From Bacteroidaceae bacterium (GTDB lineage: Bacteria; Bacteroidota; Bacteroidia; Bacteroidales; Bacteroidaceae): 33,322 bases of DNA. Location of the stretch: assembly GCA_024401215.1 (NCBI GenBank), contig JAKSLL010000038.1, forward strand, positions 1-33,322, written 5' to 3'. The notes below the pieces were generated by a model that saw only the letters and a list, made by a program, of their open reading frames with translations, was not told the origin of the DNA and did not search any database. Below are positions 16,003-24,955 of this stretch, in pieces. Position 1 is the stretch's first letter. Each line of letters opens with the position of its first letter. Position numbers and translations under genes: made by a program.

Positions 16003-16136
16003 TTAGCAACAATTATAAAAGCATAACCGACTAAAGATAAGCGTTTTATCTTTGGTCGGTTTTCTTTTTGTACACTTTCTTTCAAAATGGTTGAAAGATA
16101 TTAACTGGTTTCCGATGCAATATCTATGTACCTTTG
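16003..16136 (+). promoter_or_regulatory. Island operator-promoter D (DNA-processing/triad operon)
   Basis: Proximal dyad CTTTCAA-AATGG-TTGAAAG at 16079-16097, with the -7 box TACCTTTG at 16129-16136, 38 bp after the right arm start (16091), and a -33-like TTTC at 16109-16112. The distal site at 16003-16021 is weak (TTAGCAA-CAATT-ATAAAAG) but continues as CATAAC and its right arm starts 76 bp before the proximal one. A terminator for the upstream gene is nested between the two dyads. Confidence 0.75.
16026..16069 (+). terminator. Strong intrinsic terminator after the 549-aa gene
   Basis: A 15-bp stem (16026-16040 with 16046-16060, one G-U pair) with a 5-nt loop GCGTT is followed by a run of TTTTCTTTTT. 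It should stop transcription from the sigma-factor unit just before promoter D. Confidence 0.85.
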
Positions 16137-16175
16137 CATCAGAAAACAAAACAACAAAAAAAGAAAGGAACAATT

Positions 16176-16295
16176 ATGTACATCGTTTTAGATTCATGCA
16201 ACAAACCTTTGCGTCGTTTCTCTTCATGGCAGGACGCATTCAACTACAAGACCGTATGCCAGCGTTATGACTGGACTATCAGTCGCATTTACTAA
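16176..16295 (+). CDS. Small protein (39 aa), first gene after promoter D
   Basis: ATG at 16176 opens a 39-codon frame (MYIVLDSCNKPLRRFSSWQD..., ending TISRIY). It follows promoter D by about 40 nt with an A-rich leader typical of Bacteroidales starts, and it is followed 28 nt later by the gene at 16324. Similar small proteins beginning MYIV and containing RRF/W motifs are seen in Bacteroidales (recollection, not checked). The protein is basic and aromatic. It could be a leader peptide or a small DNA-associated protein; unknown. Confidence 0.5.
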   Translation: MYIVLDSCNKPLRRFSSWQDAFNYKTVCQRYDWTISRIY

Positions 16296-16323
16296 TCGTA
16301 TAACCTTATAAAGACATTATCAT

Positions 16324-16926
16324 ATGGCAAAACAACTGGATATAAGAATCAATGGACGGAGTTTCTCTGTCGCTCCTGTAAAGTTGGAGCGCAAGAAGGT
16401 ATATGGTTGGAATGAACTGCGAGTGGTGACTCCTGATGGTGAACTATGTCAGCAGGCTGGTTTGAACAGCGATGGCATTACTATTATTCCGGCAGGAAAT
16501 ACCAAAACAGGTATGCTGCGTGAAGATGGCCTTTGGATGGATCGTTCAGAACTCATAGCATACGATGCTTATGGCAATACGGCAAAGTCAATACCATCGT
16601 CATTCGATATTGGCATAGACCTTATGGAAAAGGCTTCTGTTGAAGAAATGCTTGACCATAATCTTGCATCTATCTATCAGATGACTGGCGATGAAGCTAT
16701 GCTGCTATCAAGTAAGATAGGAGATGACATCTATAAGTTCCCATTCTCATATCGAGGAGGTTACGAGCAGAACACAGCATTCATCATCACTAACGGTCCA
16801 AACGTGTTCATTGTTGTAGGCAATGACGGAGGTTATGACTACATAGGACTTGAACAGCAGGGATATCTTGATACAGTAGAAGATGAAATGTGTCTGGAAG
16901 ACGAGATGGACTTTGCAATGTTTTAG
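16324..16926 (+). CDS. Hypothetical protein (200 aa)
   Basis: Soluble protein with an N-terminal part LDIRINGRSFSVAPVKLERK that looks like a small beta-barrel or sheet, and a C-terminal beta-rich part (NTAFIITNGPNVFIVVGNDG). It ends with an acidic tail (DEMCLEDEMDFAMF). No family recognised. It is the second gene in the unit from promoter D; the 175-nt gap after it carries iteron-like repeats before the gene at 17102. Confidence 0.6.
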   Translation: MAKQLDIRINGRSFSVAPVKLERKKVYGWNELRVVTPDGELCQQAGLNSDGITIIPAGNTKTGMLREDGLWMDRSELIAYDAYGNTAKSIPSSFDIGIDLMEKASVEEMLDHNLASIYQMTGDEAMLLSSKIGDDIYKFPFSYRGGYEQNTAFIITNGPNVFIVVGNDGGYDYIGLEQQGYLDTVEDEMCLEDEMDFAMF

Positions 16927-16936
16927 TCTGTGATAG

Positions 16937-17002
16937 CACTCAAACTGACATTTGTGAGCACTCAAACATTCGTTCGCTTACGCTCAAACGAACGTACGTT
17001 AG
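16937..17002. repeat. Three 22-bp iteron-like direct repeats
   Basis: Units start at 16937, 16959 and 16981 with an exact 22-bp period. The core C(A/G)CTCAAAC opens each unit; the rest differs. The first two share AGCACTCAAAC exactly. A CGTTCG/CGAACG inverted pair overlaps units 2 and 3. The spacing of about two helical turns suits a protein binding array upstream of the gene at 17102. Confidence 0.55.
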
Positions 17003-17101
17003 CAAGCAGACATAGACAATAGCAATGTTATCATCAACATAAAGCATAGCTTTCATGAGCAAATATCAACTCTTTTACACCACAATATCATACATATTAC
17101 A

Positions 17102-17809
17102 ATGAGAGCAATAAACATTTCAAACATAAAAGCCCGCAACGCACAGGTAGGTTTTGAACAGAAAGGCATCAAACCAACAGTCACGATGCAGCGCGAAGAC
17201 GGCATGGGATATACCAATGCACGTTTCCTGAAGGCAACACCTGCAACAAGCATTGAGGTGCTTTACGATAAATTCGGAGAAAACCTTGCCGACGAGATCA
17301 TCAATGGTGACCCAGAGATAGACTTGGAAATGGTAGGTATGCGCCTTGGAAAGGTCAAGAAAGTGTTTCTTGACAATAAGGGCAAAGTGGCTTACAGGGT
17401 ACTAAGACAACAGGTGAGATACTCTCCCGAAGGCGAGGAGATGGAAGTAAAGAAATTCCATACCACAGAGTCAAACATCAATATAGATTTCCCACTGCGG
17501 TGGACCGGAAAACTCATTCCCAAAGATAAGGCTGTGCGTACATTCGCATTCGTCAGGAAATATCAGCTGAAGCATATCAATGGTTTGACTTTTGACTTCC
17601 TTTATGACATGGCAAAGATGCTCGACGAAAAGAACTGTATGATGCTCGTAGGCGCAGGAAGTAAAGGCATTGGTCCACTGGTGATGTCAACTGGCGGTAC
17701 TCCATACAGGGCATTCCTTGAAGGAAGGGTAAAAGATGACAAATACTGTCTGCTCTTGCATCTTACCAATCTTGAACTCAAATCACTTACTAACAATCAA
17801 AACGAATAG
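17102..17809 (+). CDS. Hypothetical protein next to DNA ligase (235 aa)
   Basis: Soluble protein with no recognised domain. It is basic in the first 60 residues (NIKARNAQVGFEQKGIKPTV) and has a conserved-looking end, DEKNCMMLVGAGSKGIGPLV followed by MSTGGTPYRAFLEGRVKDD. It ends 2 nt before the ligase start, so the two are translationally coupled and probably act together. It may be a ligase accessory or substrate-recognition factor (inference from coupling alone). Confidence 0.65.
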   Translation: MRAINISNIKARNAQVGFEQKGIKPTVTMQREDGMGYTNARFLKATPATSIEVLYDKFGENLADEIINGDPEIDLEMVGMRLGKVKKVFLDNKGKVAYRVLRQQVRYSPEGEEMEVKKFHTTESNINIDFPLRWTGKLIPKDKAVRTFAFVRKYQLKHINGLTFDFLYDMAKMLDEKNCMMLVGAGSKGIGPLVMSTGGTPYRAFLEGRVKDDKYCLLLHLTNLELKSLTNNQNE

Positions 17810-17811
17810 CT

Positions 17812-19194
17812 ATGATGAATAATGATTTCCCTAATATTGCCAAAGAATACAAGCGTACGGTAGCTGGTCGCTTCATGCTTGTTGAAGGCGCAAAGCTGAA
17901 AGATAAGATCTCAGGCGAGGACTTCCTTGTCACAAAAAAGATGGATGGTATCATGCTCGTGGTGTTCGTTCGTGATGGTGAAGTAAGCGCCTATACCTCA
18001 CATGGTAATCCTGTACCATGTAAGTTGCCATGCATCCAGGAACTCAAACACACCGTCACCCAGTATGGCATCGCCAACTTGACGCTCGGTGCAGAACTCT
18101 ATGCCACTATTCGTGATGATGGTCGTGAGCGAGTGTGTGACGTGGCGAAGGCTATTGCTTATCCAGAACTGCATGACAAACTTCACATTGCACCGTTTGA
18201 CATCATTGACATTGAGGATGAACCATGTGATGTGCCTCATTACAAGGAGAAATGGACCAAGCTGAACAGATGGTTCAATGGCGGAACACTCGTTCGTCAG
18301 GTTGAAGCGAAAGCTGCGTCAAGCAAAAACGAAGTAGATGAAATCTACAACGAGTGGGTTAAAGAAGGTGGAGCGGAAGGACTCGTAGTTCATAGCGAGC
18401 AACCAATAATATATAAGGTGAAGCCACGCCACACCATTGATGCCGTTATCATAGGTTATACAGTTGGTGAGGACATTCATGCAGATATGATGCGCGATAT
18501 GCTGCTTGCTGTTATGCGTCCTGACGGTGTGCTGCAACAGTTTGCTTCTACTGGTAATGGCTTAACGGAAGACAATCGCAGAGAGTTCTATGCTATGCTT
18601 CAAGGCGACAAGGTTGAGTCGGAGTATGTAGAAACAGATTCTCGCAACGTAGCATTCCAGATGGTCAAGCCAAGAGTGATTGTGGAGATGTCGGGAATAG
18701 ACTTCGTGACGGAAAACGCTGCTGGCGAGCCAAAGCAGAACATGCTGTTGAAATATGATGATGAACAAGGATATACCGTTGTTATGAAGACACCGGGAGC
18801 AGTGGTTCACAGTCCTGTGTTTGAGCGAATCAGGAATGATAAATCATGCAATGCCAGCGATATACGTCTAAAACAGCTTACAGATCTGTGTTCGTTCTCT
18901 GTGAAACGAGCAGTTTCAAGAGAGACATTACCCAACAGCCTGCGAATGCTAAGACGAGTGTTCGTTAAACAAACTGGTAGCAAGATAATGATACAGAAGT
19001 ATGTAGTATGGAAGACTAACAAGGAACCGACAGGCGTATATCCTGCCTACGTACTGCATATAACCGATTATAGCAGCACAAGACAAGAGTTGCTGAAACG
19101 CGACCTGAGAGTATCAGACAGCGAAAAGCAGATAATGGACATCTGCCAGGAAATGATTGATAATAACGTAAAAAAAGGTTGGGAGGAAATCTGA
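17812..19194 (+). CDS. ATP-dependent DNA ligase-like protein
   Basis: The 460-aa protein contains nucleotidyltransferase motifs in order: motif I TKKMDGIML with the AMP-accepting Lys at 43 (K-x-D-G), motif III LGAELYAT near residue 90, motif IV EGLVVHSE, and motif V YKVKPRHTIDAVIIGY. These place it in the ATP-dependent ligase superfamily. The catalytic core is intact; the C-terminal 150 residues are divergent from ordinary OB-fold ends. No N-terminal DNA-binding domain precedes the core. The gene is coupled to 17102 (2 nt) and to the helicase (2 nt), implying a nick-sealing step in the same pathway. An RNA-ligase activity cannot be excluded from sequence. Confidence 0.85.
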   Translation: MMNNDFPNIAKEYKRTVAGRFMLVEGAKLKDKISGEDFLVTKKMDGIMLVVFVRDGEVSAYTSHGNPVPCKLPCIQELKHTVTQYGIANLTLGAELYATIRDDGRERVCDVAKAIAYPELHDKLHIAPFDIIDIEDEPCDVPHYKEKWTKLNRWFNGGTLVRQVEAKAASSKNEVDEIYNEWVKEGGAEGLVVHSEQPIIYKVKPRHTIDAVIIGYTVGEDIHADMMRDMLLAVMRPDGVLQQFASTGNGLTEDNRREFYAMLQGDKVESEYVETDSRNVAFQMVKPRVIVEMSGIDFVTENAAGEPKQNMLLKYDDEQGYTVVMKTPGAVVHSPVFERIRNDKSCNASDIRLKQLTDLCSFSVKRAVSRETLPNSLRMLRRVFVKQTGSKIMIQKYVVWKTNKEPTGVYPAYVLHITDYSSTRQELLKRDLRVSDSEKQIMDICQEMIDNNVKKGWEEI

Positions 19195-19196
19195 CA

Positions 19197-22100
19197 ATGA
19201 ACAAATTTCACATACAGTTATACGAATTCGTAAAGCGTAATGGTGAGCGTTACATCACGTTGCCACAACTGACAGCCATGATGGACGATGAAGGACTCTT
19301 CCGTACATACGCCAACAAACCTTACAAGCTTCTCTTTCGTTTCATGGTAAACGAGGGACTCGTAAAACAGTTTTATGACTTGGGCGAATGGAAGGATGAC
19401 GAGGCAGAGAAGCTGGAGCAGGACATTGAGAACCGATTTTATGGAAATGCTGATGCTCACTATGCCCTTCAGTCAATCGCATACGCTCTTGGCTGGATAA
19501 AGGATGTTGACGATTATGACGATGGCGGCATAGACATCTGTCAGAATTTCGGTTTAGAAGAAGATGCCGTTGAATATATAGCTCATGGTTCTAAGAAGTG
19601 CATCGGTACACTCATTCCTTCTGCAATGGCTTTGCCTGTGCATCACCAACTGAATGTCATTGCTCATGAAGAAGGAAGTGTGGCAGAGTTCGTAATGTCG
19701 GAGATGCAGATTGCCACAAAGAAGGAACTTGATGAGAAGATCAGCGGTGAGCAGATTGATGGTGTCGCTATGGCTATTCGTCAGATGCGCAATGGAAGAG
19801 GTTTTATCATTGGTGATATGACTGGTATCGGCAAAGGTCGTCAGTTGGCGATGTTGCTTAAATGGGCTACTCTCCAGGCGAATCGTCCTGTGTTCGTAAC
19901 GGAGAAATCTGTGTTGTTCAATGACCTGTTCCGTGACCTCTTCGACGTAGGGTATGGCGACCTGAGACCTTTTATCCTGAATACAGACAAGGAGGCTAAG
20001 ATAACCGATGCAAATGGCAACATCATCTATAATCTTCCTGATGAAATGGAAATGAACGAGTTCCGTGACACTAAGAAACTGCCTGCAGGTTATGATTTCC
20101 TGCTTCTCACATATTCGCAACTTAGCCGTGATAGAGCAAAGAACTGGAAGGCAGACTGTGTGATGGACACCATCGAGGGGGCTTACCTTCTCATGGATGA
20201 AAGTCACAATGCCAGTGGTGAAGAGAGTAACGTAGGTGAGTTTTTTCGCGAGGCTGTACAGAAATCATGCGGAGTATGTTTCGCGTCTGCCACATACGCC
20301 AAATATCCTTCGAGTATGCCGATTTATGCAATGAAAACTGCTATGGGCGAAGCAGATGTGTCAGCAACGCAGCTTATAGATATAATCTCACATGGTGGAC
20401 CAATACTTCAGGAGGTTATGGCAAAAGGACTTGTTGCTTCTGGTTCTATGATACGTCGCCAGCGTGACATGAAGGATGTTGAGCGTACTCTCTATACAAG
20501 TGATAATGTGAAAGATATTGCAACAGTGCAGGGAAGATACGATAAGGTTATTGACCTCATTTCAGATATCCATGATTTTCAGGATGAGTTCATTACTCCT
20601 TATCTTAATTGTCTCTCTGCTGAGCAGATTGTGTGCAAGAAACATAAGGTCAGCAAGAATGAAGTGTTCATCAGAAAGAAGACTCACATATCATACATGC
20701 ACTTCTCTTTGCGTATGACGCCAACCATTCGTCAACTTCTCTTCTCAATAAAGACTGATGATGCAATTCAGGCAACACTAGCAGAGTTGAAAGCAGGTCA
20801 CAAGCCTATTTTGCAGATCAACAGGACAATGGAAAGCAACTATACTAATCTCGTACAACCGGGTATGGCCTTGTCAAATGCTGAGTTTGCTCTCAGTCTC
20901 CTTAATTGTCTCAAGGATATGTTTAAGTACAAGGCATTGGCTGCAACAAAGAAAGGTAAGACAACCAAGTATTATGAAGTAGAACAGACTTTCGACTTGA
21001 AAGATCTGAAAAACTTCTTCAATGACGATGATGCGAAACAGGCTTACGATTTCATTGTCAGGAAAATAAATAATACGCACACAGATTTGCCTTTAAGTCC
21101 CATTGACTACTTTGTGCAGACACTGGAAAATGAAGGTTACAAAGTTGGAGAGATGACCCAACGTAAGCTGGCCTTAAAATACGAGAAGATTAAAGACGGA
21201 GCGACAGGAAAGACTTATGCTTTCATGCGAAAGAAGATTGACAAGAAACGTATGGCAGCAGATTTCAACAATGGGACTCTGGACGTATTGATAGGTAATC
21301 GTGTTATGTCCTCGGGCATTTCCCTTCATTGCAGTGATGCTTTCAAAGACAAGCGTAAGCGAACCGTCATAACCTGGGAACATCAAGATAGTGCAGACAG
21401 GCAGACACAATTTGATGGACGTGCAGACAGAACAGGTCAGTTGCAGCATTGTTCCTTTGTAACGTTATCATCAGCAATACCTGCCGAACAACGTTTTCTC
21501 ATGATGAATGAGCGTAAACTTCGTTCATTGAACGCCAATGTAGAAGCCAACCAGCACGCTGATGATGCAGGTTTTGACATGCTGAACAAATATGGCACTA
21601 AGGTGGCTTTGGAATATCTTCACGACAACCCTGAGAAAGAAATCTATTTCATGGATGAAGGTGACAGTCCATTCGTCAAAGCTGATGACCAAACGGTATT
21701 CATTATTCGCTTCATGCGTACACTGGGTTTGCTTAAATGTGATGAGCAAAGAGAAATACTTGATGACGTAATGCACAGATACACTGAGCTCATCAACTAT
21801 CTTGACGAAATAGGTGAAAACGATCTGAAGCCCAATGTGTTGCCTCTCAATGCCACACTGCTTAACAGGTCGGTGTTCAAAAATGGCAAACGCAGTTCTA
21901 CAAGTGTCTTTGGTAATGATGCAATGTTGGATGAAGTGGAAGTTGATGTGCTGAGCAGACCTCTTACATCGGTGCAGATAAAGGCTATTCTCCCAACTTT
22001 GACAAGTACTGATGAGCTGTTAAAACAGTTAAAGGCACATTGCAAACATAAAGCGGAAAACATAAAGGCGTATTACATTCAACTACAGAATGATGCAACA

Positions 22101-22787
22101 CGACAACTTAACCTTCTTCAAAGTTCGGGAGCACATTATACTCCAAGTCATGTGGCGCAATTGGAAGAACGCGCAAACAATACAGATATGATGAATATGC
22201 AGATAGAAAGGGTTGAAACGCAGACAGGTTTGTTATGTCAACTTATCAAGAAGTTTACTAACGGTCAAGCAGTTGGCATTCCGATGGCGCTTGTTGCAGA
22301 AGGAGAAATTGAAGACAACAGACTTGTGGATTACGTTTCCGTTGGGCTGTTCCTAGGCTTTAAGGTCGTAGGAAGCAAGACTACACGATCAAGCATCAAG
22401 GCTGTATTCGTAGTGAACGATGGCAGGTGCAGGTTGGACATACCTCTTACAGAAGAAGGGAAGTTGATAACTATTCACAACCAGACGAATCTTGGCGTGA
22501 TGAGACAGAGATTATCAAAGGTTACCATTGATACATGGGATTCTTTACTGTCTAATTCCACACGCGAAAGAGCTTATATTGTTACAGGAAACCTATTGTC
22601 AGGGATAGCGTATGCCAAAGAGTTCGGCAAGAATGTTGGTAACAGGAAGCTGCGCCAGATAGCAATGAACAAAGGTCGTGGACATCTCATCACTTACACC
22701 GATGATATGGGACGCGTAAAGAATGGCTATATGCTTTCAAGGATGTTCCGTCCAACAGATCTACAGCTTTATGCTCCTAAGCCATAG
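19197..22787 (+). CDS. Strawberry-notch-type SF2 helicase
   Basis: I chose ATG 19197, preceded by GGGAGG at 19181-19186, over the TTG six codons earlier; this gives 1196 aa. Helicase motifs are clear: Walker A TGIGKGRQ (from residue 209), Walker B DESH (334-337), ASATYAKYPSSMPIYAM typical of Strawberry-notch-like proteins, and motif VI DGRADRTGQ (about 740-748). The long C-terminal half is typical of this group. The enzymes are predicted to remodel or unwind DNA or strip bound proteins; some bacterial ones occur in phages and mobile elements. It sits 2 nt after the ligase and 25 nt before the kinase gene, in the operon from promoter D. Confidence 0.9.
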   Translation: MNKFHIQLYEFVKRNGERYITLPQLTAMMDDEGLFRTYANKPYKLLFRFMVNEGLVKQFYDLGEWKDDEAEKLEQDIENRFYGNADAHYALQSIAYALGWIKDVDDYDDGGIDICQNFGLEEDAVEYIAHGSKKCIGTLIPSAMALPVHHQLNVIAHEEGSVAEFVMSEMQIATKKELDEKISGEQIDGVAMAIRQMRNGRGFIIGDMTGIGKGRQLAMLLKWATLQANRPVFVTEKSVLFNDLFRDLFDVGYGDLRPFILNTDKEAKITDANGNIIYNLPDEMEMNEFRDTKKLPAGYDFLLLTYSQLSRDRAKNWKADCVMDTIEGAYLLMDESHNASGEESNVGEFFREAVQKSCGVCFASATYAKYPSSMPIYAMKTAMGEADVSATQLIDIISHGGPILQEVMAKGLVASGSMIRRQRDMKDVERTLYTSDNVKDIATVQGRYDKVIDLISDIHDFQDEFITPYLNCLSAEQIVCKKHKVSKNEVFIRKKTHISYMHFSLRMTPTIRQLLFSIKTDDAIQATLAELKAGHKPILQINRTMESNYTNLVQPGMALSNAEFALSLLNCLKDMFKYKALAATKKGKTTKYYEVEQTFDLKDLKNFFNDDDAKQAYDFIVRKINNTHTDLPLSPIDYFVQTLENEGYKVGEMTQRKLALKYEKIKDGATGKTYAFMRKKIDKKRMAADFNNGTLDVLIGNRVMSSGISLHCSDAFKDKRKRTVITWEHQDSADRQTQFDGRADRTGQLQHCSFVTLSSAIPAEQRFLMMNERKLRSLNANVEANQHADDAGFDMLNKYGTKVALEYLHDNPEKEIYFMDEGDSPFVKADDQTVFIIRFMRTLGLLKCDEQREILDDVMHRYTELINYLDEIGENDLKPNVLPLNATLLNRSVFKNGKRSSTSVFGNDAMLDEVEVDVLSRPLTSVQIKAILPTLTSTDELLKQLKAHCKHKAENIKAYYIQLQNDATRQLNLLQSSGAHYTPSHVAQLEERANNTDMMNMQIERVETQTGLLCQLIKKFTNGQAVGIPMALVAEGEIEDNRLVDYVSVGLFLGFKVVGSKTTRSSIKAVFVVNDGRCRLDIPLTEEGKLITIHNQTNLGVMRQRLSKVTIDTWDSLLSNSTRERAYIVTGNLLSGIAYAKEFGKNVGNRKLRQIAMNKGRGHLITYTDDMGRVKNGYMLSRMFRPTDLQLYAPKP

Positions 22788-22812
22788 ATAGAATAACTTC
22801 AAAATATCGACT

Positions 22813-24096
22813 ATGAATACAGAATTGAAAGAAAATACAACTTTGATACTCCGCAACGGAGATGTTGTTAAGGTAAACAGATTACTTGGTAGTGGCGGAC
22901 AGGGATTTGTCTATTCCGTAACCGTGAATGGCGAAGAATGTGCGCTGAAATGGTACAAGCAGATGCCATCTGACATATTTTATGAGAACCTGCAGAAAAA
23001 TGCCGAGGAAGGAGCACCGTCACCATCATTCCTTTGGCCTATAGCAGTGACAAAAAAGAAGTTTGGCAGTTTCGGTTATATCATGCCGTTGAAGCCAGAT
23101 GGTTACTTTGAATTCAGTGAGTATAGGTTGGCAAAAGTTCGTTTTTCTTCCTTTAGGGCTATAATAAATGCAGCCATTGAACTGTGTGAAGCATTTAGGC
23201 TTCTTCATGCCAAAGGACTTTCGTATCAGGATCTGAATGATGGCGGTTTCTTCATACACCCAGAAACAGGACATCTGCAGATATGTGACTGTGACAATGT
23301 TTTTCCTCATGGCGAGAGTTCGGGAGTCTTGGGCAAGGCAAGGTATATAGCACCAGAGATCGTCATGGGCAAGAATATGCCAAACAGTTACTCTGACCGC
23401 TTCAGTATGACGGTGATGATTTTCATGCTCTTCTGCATTGATCATCCGTTTGAGGGAATGAACGTTGTACGCCATCCATGTATGACAGAAGAAATAGAGC
23501 GACGACTTTTTGGCGAACAGTTGTGTTTTATGTATGATGATGCCGATACAAAGAACAGACCTGTTCGCGGAGTTCATTCCAATGCAATACTTATGTGGAG
23601 CTTGTTGCCTAATGTGCTTAGAGACACTTTCAAGCAAGAGTTTTCCAAAGGGAAATTGGATTCTCCCGATAAGAGGTTAACGGAAATGCAGTGGATAGAT
23701 ATTCTTACAAGAGTTCGTGACTCACTAGTGAGATGTCCGCTGTGTGGTGACGAATCGTTCATTACCAGAACAGGCGTTTCGTGCATTAACCATCATTGCA
23801 ATGGGGCACACTCTGTAATGAGGTGGTTTGAGACTGGTGACCGTTCCATACCTCTTATAAATAATAACATACTGCGTACAGGTAAAGGTGACATGATAAC
23901 TGGACGAGTAGTATTAAAACCAGGAACCAGGGATGTTCTTCTCGTACAGAATCTCACAAAGCATGATTGGAGAATCATCACTCCATCAAACAAAAGCGTT
24001 ACCGTCGCTCCACGCGGTTTCTTTCCTGCCAAGGTAGGAATGAAAGTGGAGATAAACGACAATGAATCAACAATAACATATACAATAAACAACTAA
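22813..24096 (+). CDS. Ser/Thr protein kinase with C-terminal zinc ribbon
   Basis: The 427-aa protein has a kinase domain at about 10-270: glycine loop GSGGQGFVY (26-34), ATP Lys46, catalytic loop YQDLNDGG with D140 (the usual HRD is QD), DCD at 159-161 in place of DFG, and APE (YIAPEIV). These variants resemble the kinases of TerY-P triads. A zinc ribbon follows, C308-x2-C311-x12-C324-x4-C329, then a C-terminal beta-rich module. No membrane segment. It is immediately followed by vWA and PP2C genes, forming the kinase part of a phospho-signalling trio. Likely targets are the neighbouring ligase, helicase or vWA protein (inference). Confidence 0.85.
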   Translation: MNTELKENTTLILRNGDVVKVNRLLGSGGQGFVYSVTVNGEECALKWYKQMPSDIFYENLQKNAEEGAPSPSFLWPIAVTKKKFGSFGYIMPLKPDGYFEFSEYRLAKVRFSSFRAIINAAIELCEAFRLLHAKGLSYQDLNDGGFFIHPETGHLQICDCDNVFPHGESSGVLGKARYIAPEIVMGKNMPNSYSDRFSMTVMIFMLFCIDHPFEGMNVVRHPCMTEEIERRLFGEQLCFMYDDADTKNRPVRGVHSNAILMWSLLPNVLRDTFKQEFSKGKLDSPDKRLTEMQWIDILTRVRDSLVRCPLCGDESFITRTGVSCINHHCNGAHSVMRWFETGDRSIPLINNNILRTGKGDMITGRVVLKPGTRDVLLVQNLTKHDWRIITPSNKSVTVAPRGFFPAKVGMKVEINDNESTITYTINN

Positions 24097-24110
24097 ACAC
24101 TTTAAATATT

Positions 24111-24953
24111 ATGGCAATTACAGATTATGAACTTACTCCTGCGGCTCGTCGCACACTTAACCTTTTTCTTATGATTGATGTCTCTGGCAGTATGGCCGGA
24201 GAGAAGATTGCAGCTGTCAATGATGCTGTGCGCAATGTGATTCCTATTATCAATAATATCGGAGAGAGCAATCCTGACGCAGATATCAAAATCTCAGCAA
24301 TGACTTTCAGCAACTCTGTTGACTGGCTGACACCTCAACCTGTTACTGCATCAGGGCTGACATGGAGTGATCAGTCGGCTTCGGGTATGACATGCCTGGG
24401 CGAGGCTTGCAAGGAACTTAACCGCCAACTGTCTCACAAGAATGGTTTCCTTAAGTCTGCTTCCGGTTCTTATGCACCAGTCATTATTCTTCTGAGTGAT
24501 GGAGGACCAACTGATGATTTCACAGCAGGTATGAATGCACTCAACAATAATGCGTGGTTCCGTCATTCTACCCGTATAGCTATTGCTATAGGCAATGATG
24601 CCGATACGAACGTTCTTGCTACGTTTACAGGTAATCCTGAGCTTGTGTTCCGCGTACACAACATTGATGCACTAAAGACAGTTATAAAGGTTGCAGTTGT
24701 AACTTCATCAATGGTTTGCAGCCAGAGCTCTTCGGTCAGCTGTGGTGGAACTTCGGTTAGCTGCGGAGGAGCAATAGCATCTCCAGCTAATGGTTCGGTT
24801 GCAACCGCCAATGCAGGAATGCCAGTAGGAAGTACACCTTCAAAGTCTCAACTGACTGCTGACGCGATAGCAATGGAGCTGCAAGGTGAACTGGGTATCG
24901 ACGTTGGCGATGATGCCCTGATGAATGAACTGGATATTGACGAATTTGATTGA
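24111..24953 (+). CDS. vWA domain protein (TerY-like)
   Basis: The 280-aa protein has a complete MIDAS: D23-V-S25-G-S27 in LMIDVSGSMAG, a Thr in GMTCLGEAC, and LSDGGPTDD (near 130). The fold covers residues about 15-200. The tail has a Cys/Ser motif repeated (SVSCGGTSVSCGG) and an acidic end (DDALMNELDIDEFD). It matches the TerY family, which bind metal and act as adaptors. It lies 14 nt after the kinase and 2 nt before the PP2C start, so this is the usual kinase-vWA-PP2C arrangement. Cytoplasmic; no signal peptide. Confidence 0.88.
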   Translation: MAITDYELTPAARRTLNLFLMIDVSGSMAGEKIAAVNDAVRNVIPIINNIGESNPDADIKISAMTFSNSVDWLTPQPVTASGLTWSDQSASGMTCLGEACKELNRQLSHKNGFLKSASGSYAPVIILLSDGGPTDDFTAGMNALNNNAWFRHSTRIAIAIGNDADTNVLATFTGNPELVFRVHNIDALKTVIKVAVVTSSMVCSQSSSVSCGGTSVSCGGAIASPANGSVATANAGMPVGSTPSKSQLTADAIAMELQGELGIDVGDDALMNELDIDEFD

Positions 24954-24955
24954 TC

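Noticed and set aside
16968-16995. CGTTCG/CGAACG hairpin as a terminator
   Set aside because: Only six base pairs with a 12-nt loop and no U-run; better described as part of the iteron-like repeats.
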